DNA of 64,000 nt from Sinohyriopsis cumingii (lineage: Eukaryota; Mollusca; Bivalvia; Unionida; Unionidae), in assembly GCA_028554795.2 (NCBI GenBank), contig CM068838.1:128623428-128687427 (forward strand), written 5' to 3'. The position numbers were made by a program, and so were the translations under genes. Below are positions 12,601 to 24,600 of this stretch, piece after piece (within the stretch, counting starts at the first letter, position 1; each line of letters opens with the position of its first letter). Below the pieces are notes generated by a model. That model searched no databases and was not told the origin of the DNA. It saw nothing but the letters and a program-made list of their open reading frames with translations.

Positions 12601-15600
12601 TTGCTCAATTAAATCTAATGACAGAACTGAGATTTCAATTCAAAAGACCTCTAAAACAATAGGATTTTTTCTTTTCTGTAACTTTTCATAATAACAAATG
12701 ATGCAAGTCATGCAGGAATTAAAAATTGTTTTTACAGGCACTATAGTTAATTTATTCAGGTGAACAATGTTAATTGGTTAATTTATATTTGGTAGTTTTC
12801 CTAATCAAAGACTATCTCATTTGCCAAAAGGTAATAAGTTAATCATTGTCACAATCTGACTTGATTAAAAAGTTTTAACGCCAACCATGCAAGACTAAAA
12901 GTACCTGAAATTATCTGCTGTTGGGTCATCCACACCAGCTAAACATATCTGCTCTTTGGAATTCTTTGGTATATTGGTGTTGGAGTTGTGCAGTACTTCC
13001 ACTCCCAAAGTCTTAAGCTTCGGTATCCAGTTTTCTATATCCATTGAGTAGTATTCATGATTCCCTGAAAAAATGTCATTTACATTAATTTATTTCATTT
13101 CATACTCCTACTATTTGTTTATCAAGGTTATTGCAAGATACATGTGAATCATTCTCTTATGACATCTATTTGTTTCTCAAGGTCATTGCAAGCTACAGCA
13201 GAGTCATTCTCTTATGACACCCTGCTATTTGTTTGTCAAGGTCATTGCAAGCTACAAGTGAGTCATTCTCTTATCACACCTTGCTATTTGTTTGTCAAAG
13301 TCATTGCAGGCTACTTGTGAATCTCTCTCATAATAATAATAATAATGACTTTATTTAAAGAGGGTAACACAATTAGCTGAAGACCTAATCTATCTTGAGG
13401 CCCTCATAGAAAGGAACATATTTATATACAAATGCACATGTATACACACACGTGCATATATATACACACATGCATACATACACACACATGCATACCTATA
13501 CATAGTAGCATTTACATGTATAGACACATTATATCTACTTTCTTTCCTTTCACCAGATGGATACTTGACCATACATATTGAACACACAGTCAATATACAT
13601 GCAATATGAAATTAGTGACAAAATAGATGAGTAGTATATTTAATGATGCCCAGAGGCATTTATTAATACAAATACAGTTGTTTTCATTCTGATTTTAACA
13701 GCATATCTGAAGCCACTGGATATATTGGATTTGGAAGAAGGAAACAGACTGGGCATTTCTAATCTCAACTGGAATACTATTCCAGAGCAAATTTCCGGAT
13801 TATTGGAAACCTTTTTTTGAATAATTCCTTATTTGGTTTGGGATTGCAGGTGGGGAGTATTACCAGGTAGCCTAAATTGCAGTAGTGATTGTAAATATTC
13901 AAGAGCACTATTATTGAATATCCTGTAAATTAATTAGGCTTTACACAACCAGATTCAGTTTTTAACAGGTAATATTTTTACCTTACCAGCTTAATTTTCC
14001 TTGCTTTCTGTTTGGATTGACATTAGCCTGAATGCTGTTTTGAAGATGTGCAAGCTTTGCAATGTTTTATCATTTGAATTACCCTATACTGTATTACAGT
14101 AATCTAAGTAGGATTGTATCATCATTTGAATTACCCTATACTATATTACAGTAATGTAAGTAGGGTTGTATTATCATTTGAATTACCCTATACTGTATTA
14201 CAGTAATCTAAGTAGGGTTGTATTATCATTTGAATTACCCTATACTTTATTACAGTAATCTAAGTAGGGTTGTATTATCATTTGAATTACCCTATACTAT
14301 ATTACAGTAATCTAAATAGGGTTGTATTATCATTTGAATTACCCTATACTGTATTACAGTAATCTAAGTAGGGTTGTATTATCATTTGAATTACCCTATA
14401 CTGTATTACAGTAATCTAAGTAGGGTTGTATTATCATTTGAATTACCCTATACTGTATTACAGTAATCTAAGTAGGGTAGTATTATTATTTGAATTACCC
14501 TACACTGTATTACAGTAATCTAAGTAGGCTTGTATGTACTGTTCTACAATAGTTTTCTGCGCCTTTCTGGGAGAAAATGTCTTATCCAACTGAGAAGCCA
14601 TAAACTTGAATTAACTTTTTTACTGATATGTTTTAACCAAACCATTATCAAATCTGTTCATGATGATGTTGTTATTACTGAATCATATCCTAGTCTGTTT
14701 GTCAAGGTCACTGCAAGCTACATGTGGATCATTCTCTTATCATACTCTACTACTTGTTTTTGTCATGGTCATTGCAAAGCAAACTTGTATACATTAGTAG
14801 TTTTCCCTACCTAATTTTTAAAACTTTGCATTTTAGAAAACTGTCCTTGGAACCCAATTTTTGTGAAAATTCTACAATGTAATAAGTGCAGCTTATGTAT
14901 GTATTTCATGTCCACAAGAAAATCTTTCACTTTATTAGATACTGCAATTGAATAATTAGGAGGAGACTAGTTCATAGATAAGTACAAGTCTGGCCTCCTT
15001 AACTACTAAATATTTAAGCATTTATATTGTATTGTTAACCAGTCTAAAAACGGTAAGTTAGCATCAAGATCATATACTTTAGTGTTAAATATCTTTACAG
15101 AAGCCTTAACGACAAATCAATATGTATTAGATAATAACTGACTTACTATCTTACAGAAGCTTAAATGACTGATCTAAATGTATTCAATAATTGCTGACTA
15201 AATCATGCTTAAATGACCCATCTAAATGTATTCAATAATTACTGACTTGATCATGCATAAATGACCGATCTAAATGCATTCAATAATTACTGACTTGACC
15301 ATGCTTAAATGACCCATCTAAATGTATTCAATAATTATTGACTTGATTATGCTTAAATGACCCATCTAAATGTATTCAATAATTACTGACTTGATCATGC
15401 TTAAATGACCCATCTAAATGTATTCAATAATTATTGACTTGATCATGCTTAAATGACTGATCTAAATGCATTCAATAATTACTGACTTGATCATGCTTAT
15501 ATGACCCATCTAAATGTATTCAATAATTATTGACTTGATCATGCTTAAATGACCAATCTAAATGCATTCAATAATTACTGACTTGATCATGCTTATATGA

Positions 15601-18600
15601 CCCATCTAAATGTATTCAATAATTACTGACTTGATCATGCTTAAATGACCCATCTAAATGTATTCAATAATTACTGACTTGACCATGCTTAAATGACCCA
15701 TCTAAATGTATTCAATAATTATTGACTTGATCATGCTTAAATGACCGATCTAAATGCATTCAATAATTACTGACTTGATCATGCTTATATGACCCATCTA
15801 AATGTATTCAATAATTACTGACTTGACCATGCTTAAATGACCCATCTAAATGTATTCAATAATTACTGACTTGATCATGCTTATATGACCCATCTAAATG
15901 TATTCAATAATTACTGACTTGATCATGCTTAAATGACCCATCTAAATGTATTCAATAATTACTGACTTGATCATGCTTAAATGACCCATCTAAATGTATT
16001 CAATAATTATTGACTTGATCATGTTTAAATGACCGATCTAAATGCATTCAATAATTACTGACTTGATCATGCTTATATGACCCATCTAAATGTATTCAAT
16101 AATTACTGACTTGATCATGCTTAAATGACCCATCTAAATGTATTCAATAATTACTGACTTGATCATGCTTATATGACCCATCTAAATGTATTCAATAATT
16201 ACTGACTTGATCATGCTTAAATGACCCATCTAAATGTATTCAATAATTACTGACTTGATCATGCTTATATGACCCATCTAAATGTATTCAATAATTATTG
16301 ACTTGATCATGCTTAAATGACCAATCTAAATGCATTCAATAATTACTGACTTGATCATGCTTATATGACCCATCTAAATGTATTCAATAATTACTGACTT
16401 GATCATGCTTAAATGACCCATCTAAATGTATTCAATAATTACTGACTTGACCATGCTTAAATGACCCATCTAAATGTATTCAATAATTACTGACTTGATC
16501 ATGCTTAAATGACCCATCTAAGGGTATTCTGTAATTATGGAGTTACAGAAGCCTTAATGACATATCTACATATTAAGTAACTACAGACTTAACAGATGCT
16601 TAAATGAACTATCTATATTTATCCTGTAATTATTGACTTGAAGCCTTAATAACCAATCTACCTTTATCCTGTAATTACTGACTTACAGAAGCCTTAACAA
16701 CCAATCAACATTTATCCTGTAATTACAGACTTAGAGAAGCCTTAATAAACAAATTACATTTATCTGGTAATTACTGACTTACAGGAGCCTTAATGACCTA
16801 TCTATAGGTATCCTGTAATTTCTGACGTTCAGAGGCCTTAATGACCAATCTGTGTCTGTGTGTGATTTGGATTTTTAACATAGCTTTAACAATTTTTTCA
16901 GTCATATCACTACGATGTCTGCATTATGGCAGTTTATAGTGATGTCTAGCACTGGGGCATCATGCTGCAGACATGTAGCATGATGTCCCAACCAGTCACA
17001 TTATCCTGACACCATGCCGACCTGTCCTAACACTAACCTCTTAAATTAAAATGCTGAGCACCAAGTGAGGCAGCTGTTAGTACCATTTTTATATGTCTTT
17101 GGTATGACTCAGCCAAGGATAGAACCAACGGCTTTCCGCATCCAAGGTGGATGCTCTAACCACTAGGCCACCAGGGTCAATGACCAATCTATATGTATCC
17201 TGCAATTATTGACATACAAAAGAACCGTTCTGGTGGCCTAGTGGTTAGAGCATCCATTTTAGATGTGGAAGGTAGTAAGATCAATCGCCGGCTGAGTCAT
17301 ACCAAATACTTCCAAAAACGGTACTAACAGCTGCCTCGCAAGGCGCTCAGCATTAAGAGGTTAGTGTTAGGACTGGTCTGCCTGGTGTCAGGATAATGTG
17401 ACTGGGTGGGACATCATGCTACATGTCTGCGGCATGATGCCCCAGTGCTAGACTGCACTATAAACTGTCACACTGCATACATCATAGTGATATGACTGAA
17501 AAAGTGTTAAAGCTATGTAAAAAATCCAAATCACACACACACAAACACTTACAAAAGCCTTAATGACACGTCTATATATATTATGTGCTGACTTACAGAA
17601 TTTGTAATGACCTATCTATTTCTATTCTATATGTACTGAGTTTGAGCTCCTGTGCACAGTGTAAAAAAATGCTGTGAATGATGATATTCAATTTTAGAGG
17701 TGTGCGGTATTACCGGTGTGCCAATTTACCACTGTATTTTGTTCTGGTGGTATGAACTACAGTACTTTTTCATTGTACTGGTACTTCTCTAAATTCCATC
17801 AGCAAGGAATGTATGGAAATTCCAAAGTAATCTTGTTAAAAACTGAATGTTATTAACACCACATGTTCAATTTATTGACAAAATAATTCAAATAATTATT
17901 ATTATATTTACAAAAAAATTGTACTTGTCACAAACTAATTATGAATACTGTATTATAAATACATTTATGATCCTTTGGCCAAATTGGCTATACTGTGAAG
18001 GATATTGTCCAAATTCCAATTTATGAACCAATTTTGGACTTTAAAATTTCTCAAGTCTACTAAATACTTTGTTTGTTTGTTGAGAAAGTGTGTTTTATAT
18101 CTACTGGCCCTCTGTGACAAATATCTTGTCTTGGTATTCTCTGCCTATTAAATCATCAGTGTTGCCGGTAAATATCTTGTCTTGGTATTCCCTGCCTATT
18201 AAATCATCAGTGTTGCCGGTAAATATCTTGTCTTGGTATTCCCTACCTATTAAATCATCAATGTTGCCGGTAAATTATAGGCTTTAGTGTCAACACTTCC
18301 TTTTTTAATCAAACAGCTCTATAATGTCACAATGTCTTTCACAGGGTGCCAGCTATAGAGTTAACTTATTCATCCGAGTAAGTTACAGTACATAGCAAAT
18401 TCATCTGTTATAAGGTACCAGCCATTTCATTTATGGAGGGAAGGTGGGGCTGTGATTTCATTTGACCTGAGATATTTTATTTTATTTCATCTCCAGATAA
18501 TGAATTTTTTTCAAAAAATATAATGGATATAATGTGTTATATTGCTATCAATAATATAATGGATATAATATGGTGTTATATTGCTATCAATAACATAATG

Positions 18601-21600
18601 GATATAATATGGTATTATATTGATATCAATAATATCATGGATATAATACGGTGTTATATTGCTATCAATAATATAATGGATATAATATGGTGTTATATTG
18701 CTATCAATATAATGGACATAATATGGTGTTAAATTGCTATCAATAATATAATGGATATAATATGGTGTTATATTGATATCAATAATATCATGGATATAAT
18801 GTGTTATATTGCTATCAATAATATAATGGATATAATATGGTGTTATATTACTAACAATAATATAATGGATATAATATGATGTTATATTGCTATCAATAAC
18901 ATAATGAATATAATATGGTGTTATATTTCTATCAATAATATAATGGATATAATATGGTGTTATATTGCTATCAATAATATCATGGATATATAATGGTGTT
19001 ATATTGCTATTTATAATATAATGGATATAATATGGTGTTATATTGCTATCAATAATATAATGGATATAATATGGTGTTTTATTGCTATCAATAACATAAT
19101 GGATATAATATGGTGTTATATTGCTATCAATAATATCATGGATATATAATGGTGTTATATTGCTATCAATAATATAATGGATATAATATGGTGTTATATT
19201 GCTATCAATAATATCATGGATATATAATGGTGTTATATTGCTATCAATAATATAATGGATATAATGTGGTGTTATATTGCTATCAATAATATAATGGATA
19301 TAATATGGTGTTTTATTGCTATCAATAACATAATGGATATAATATGGTGTTATATTGCTATCAATAATATAACTGTCTAACAGAGTCTGTATCCATGATA
19401 ACTGACCAAGTAGAGGTCAATTTTTGCCAAGTTGCCAGAAAACCCCTGACCATTTTCTGATTGGCTATATGTAAATTATGGATACTGATCATGATGAATA
19501 TATTTAATGGAATTTTTTGTAACAGAATTCTACTTACTCTGTTGTCTGCATGTTTATTTAAGCTCAGTAAAGTATGAACTAACAAAACCTGTGGATCATA
19601 CAGTTTACACTTCATTTTTTTATTTTACACTTTATCAAACCTTAAAAAAAATAAATGGTTAATCCCTTTAGTGTAATGATTTTATATCATATTTTAACTC
19701 CCTCTTTTCACACCTGGACCCCCAGTCTGCAAATAAAGACCCCCATTTTCTGAAGACTTTGACCCAGAATTTACAGTGTCAAAGGGCTACAAGTAGCTGT
19801 GGATTACACATTCATTTATGCCTGGCTTTACATGTAACTGGTCAATGATTCAGTGGGATCTTCAAGCAATGCTTGATTAACAGTTGTTATTAGGTCCAGT
19901 GGAAGTTACTAGACAAATAAATGTCTAAAATCTAAAAATATGACCATGTTTTTCTTCATGATGTAAAATGAAAACCCTATTCATTGTAAAATGCCAAATA
20001 CCTTTATCAGTCTCAAGATAATGAGCATGAAGCCACAAATCTGACAACAGTGGTCTATGATGAATTATCATAACTAACTTTGTGCCCAAATGTTAAAAGC
20101 ATTGACCCAGATCAGCCATTACTTTAAATTTAAATGATCAACAGTAACAATTCTGATTTGCTGGTACATCATGCAATAACATCAGTAATTCCAACATGCT
20201 GGTACATATGATTCCAATATACTGGTAAATCATGCAACAACATCAATGATTCCAATATGATACATCATGCAATAATATCAATGATTCCAATATACTGGTA
20301 AATCATGCAATAACATCAATGATTCCAATATGCTGGTAAATCATGCAATAACATCAATGATTCCAATATGCATGTATATCATGCAATAACGTTAATGATT
20401 CCAATATGCTGGTACATTATGCAATAACATCAATGATTCCAATATGTTGGTACATCATGCATTAACATCAATGGTTCCAATATTCTGGTATATCATGCAA
20501 TACATCAATGATTCTGATTTGCTGGTACATCATGTAATAGCATCAACAATTCCAATTTGCTGATACATCATGCAATAACATCAATAATTCTGATTTGCTT
20601 GTACATCATGCAATAACATCAATACTTCTGAATACTGTACATCATACAATAACATCAAGAACTCAGATATGCTGGTACATCATGAAATAACATCAGCAAT
20701 CCTGATTTTCTAGTACATCATGCAATAACATCATTAATTCCAATTTGGTGGTACCTCATGCAATAACATCAATAATTCCAAGTTGGTGGTACATCATGCA
20801 ATAACATCAATAATTCCAAGTTGCTGGTACATCATGCAATAACATCCTTAATTCCAATTTGCTGGTACCTCGTGCAATGAAATGATCTAGATTTATACTG
20901 TTCTCATTTCAATGCACATCAAGGGATGGTTTTCACATCAGGACTTTCATGGTGATACATAATCAGTCCTTGTCCTTCATGTCATCATCAAATTAAGTAC
21001 CATGAGTCTAACCTAAAACTGGCCACTCATATGTCTTAAGTCTAGTGACATATGATTTGTGTTTGTGAAATGATGGCCAGATTGCATATTATCCTTAGAA
21101 GTTGCCCCACTGGTATTGTTAAAGTGTCTTTTCTTGAAAGCAATTCGCGTGCTTATTTTGAGTATTTAAATGTAGGAACCTTACTTTCAAAACTGTATTA
21201 CTGTATTACCAAACAGAAGAAAGAGTCACGCACAAAATCAAATAAGAACAAATTCCAAACGAGATAGAAAATGTTGGCTCATTATTTCATGAAAAACCAC
21301 GCTTTACATGAATATAAATGGTATTATTCATTATATCAAATCTATGTGACCCAAAAACAATCTGGTCTGGACTAGCCATCACCAAAACTACAAATGGAAA
21401 TTACAATGCTCAGATTTTTGTATACCATATTTACTTAATATATTGGGACACCATACATTTTTAAAAGTAATTTGTTGTGCACTGTATGTTTTGGGATACA
21501 TTTGGGTTTTTTAGTTGCAAGTTGCAGGACACCTTTTAAATCATTCAACAATTACATCAGACAATGCACTCAAACTTTTTTTCTTTTTTTTTTAAATTAA

Positions 21601-24600
21601 CTGTCTACTTGTGATAAAACTCTTTAATCCACTGCAGAATCATCTTATAAACCAACCTTCTCCAGCACATGTACAATCCATCCTCTGGTGCATGAATATT
21701 TTTTAGCTCCCTCATGCCACAAAAAATATCATTGGGGCAACATATCTCCTGCTGTGGAAACTGCAAGCATTAAAGTTAGATTTTTTAAAATCTGCACCAG
21801 TTATTTGAATTCTCACACTTTTAACCCCCTTCTTGTTGACAGTCCATCCAGTAATGAGATCAAACTACAATGGAGTTTCATCCATGTTAATGATCTTATT
21901 GCCTGCAAAATCATCTCCTCTTTTAGCCTTCACAAATTTATCAAATGATTTTATTTTCTTCTCCAAATCTTCTTGGAGATGCTAATGTCCATGCATGAAG
22001 CACTAGAATGTGTCGCTTTAAAAACAATTCCACTGTTTCAATTTAATTTAAAAATTTACATGAATACTGGTAAAGTGGAACCAAAGCTGGCTTCCCTAGG
22101 TCAGCCGACTTTGATTCAAACAATGAGTTTAATGATCCCTGACATTTGTTTTTATTCACCACCTGGGCTTCTATTTGTTTGCCATATGTAATCAATACTG
22201 ATGCAAATGTGCATTGATGTGTGCAGGGTAAATAGTATATACAGAAAAAACTTGCATTAATAATACTTTTTGTAACCCATGCTTATGAAAAGATTGTCAT
22301 TTGCACTGACTGTAAATGTATTTTCATACAATTATTTTTATTTCTGAGATAATGTCATAGTTAACCTGGATATAAATACAATCTTGGTTATTTTGCACCT
22401 TACACTGTGTCATGCATGAATGGCAGATGCCTTGAAACAACAATCAGTTGACATTTCCCTCTCTCTCTCTCATTTATGATTTTGCTGAACCAGTTTTTAG
22501 TCTGATAACATACTGAAACCTTTGAGCAACCAAACACAATTCATTTCTCTATATTCATGTCAATTAGCAATGTGTTGTGTGTTATATGACATAAGTGATA
22601 CACGCTATAGTATGAATGCATATGCTACATATACTGAGTTCATGGATATATTTTGTTCTTTAATAAATTGCTCTTCATCATTAAAAAGAGGAATACTAGA
22701 AAATACTAGGTAATGACTAAAGTTAAGAAGGAGCCAGATCTGGAGTGGAAAATTCAGGAGAGCAGATTTTTATGGTACAATAAATATTCAAACCTACTGG
22801 TATTTTTCAGGGCAAAATTTGACAAGTAAAATTCTAGCAAAAATCAAGGTACAGAATATACTATCATAGGTATTTAGAAAAAAAAATCTCATGATCCAAC
22901 TGTGTTCATACAATTGACAATCAATAAAAGTTTTGTACTATGGCAATTACCATAAATTAGCACATATAATAAACAGGTTATCAAAGTTTTTCCCTACCAC
23001 ACACACCTCTGCAGGGTATATATATATGTTCACGTGTTATAAATTTGATTTTTACTCATATTGCCATGTTGTAGTAATATTTTAAAAGACTCATTTCCTA
23101 TTTCAACAATGCACCAAGTTTGATACAGTACAAATCTAATGCTGTTTATATACCAGTAGTTTTACATTTCAGCTAAATGTTTCAAAGCTTAAAAATGATA
23201 TAATAACCAAAAAAGATCACATAATAAAATCAGCAACTTTAGTTTTAATAACTTTCTAATTTATGAAGAACTGCAATGTTGCTGTGTTTACTGAAATCTT
23301 AAACTGCCATAGAATGAACCGATTTGCAGTTGTCATAATCAGATTCAGGGCTAACATAGACGAGCAACTTTGGAAGAATTTCACATTTCCAGAAATATAT
23401 TGTGAATACTAGCCAGTGTGATTACTGTTTATTGCAAAACTGAAAGGTATGTAGTTCATGCCGTCTGGAGATTATTTACTGGTAGGTGAATATTTTATTT
23501 ATTTTGAATCACCATTAATGGACAGATGCACCTTTGGTCGTGCATTTAACAAAAATGAGCATGTGGCACCATCATGGAGTGTTTGAGATGGCATAATGTG
23601 AGGAAATTAATTATAAATTGACCATGTTTGGTTGAAACTGTTCTGCTGCAGTTCACAATAAACAGATAGAATTATTCACCATACCTTTATATTTTATACT
23701 ATGCACATAATGAAAAGAAGCCAACACAGATTTTGGTCATTTATTATTCTTCACAAAAACCAGTGGGTTATATATGTCTGCAGGTAATCTAATTTTTGTT
23801 GTTGCTTAAACAGAATAGAAAAACTGCAGGTAATACATGAGTGCATGTTATACTTGGACACGTGTTACATTTGCTAATTTATGGTATTTTAAAAATCAAC
23901 ATTTTCACATATTATGTATGTTAATGCAAGAATTTGTATTCTATTTAGAGACTGAGTGTGGTACTTATTCAGCATCATATTTAAAATATTTAACTTGTAA
24001 ATATATGTGCTATTGTGTACATGTACATCTTTAATTTTGTAAACTGATTGTAAATTTACAACTGAATGCAGTTTTGGGATGAAAACTTAGCATAAAAGTC
24101 ATAATAATTTTGAAACTTTAAGATTACAATGAATAAAATAAAAAAATAAATTATACAAATAAGTAATCAGATTAATTTAGCTCAATTATGATTGTAATTC
24201 AAAAACATACAGGTACAGACTTTACCTGTAACAAAATACACCCCATACTTGGCAGATATCCATCGTATTGGCTCTACAGCTTCATCTAATTGATCAACTT
24301 GCCCATCTACAAGGTCTCCCGAGATAGCTACAATATCTGAAAGTGATAAACTGCATCAGTATTAATCACTGAAATCCACAGATATATATTTTTTTTAATG
24401 GCATTGGTTTACTTAGAAACTTAACTTAAAAAAACACTGGAGTTTTACCCAGCAAGCCAACACCCTAAGGCTTATACTAAACAACATAGTTTTTTCACAC
24501 ATGGTACTGAACCCAGTCATTAATCACTTTCAGTCATTCTACATATAGCAATATCTCCTTCTGACCCTATTAGATACACCTCCTGCAACTGAATGTCTCA

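Noticed and set aside
15060..16850. CRISPR-like regular array
   Set aside because: Units are contiguous tandem repeats without unique spacers, in a eukaryotic intron.
18090..18287. 65-codon frame with repeated ILSWYSLPIKSS
   Set aside because: Created by three 51-bp repeats; no other support.
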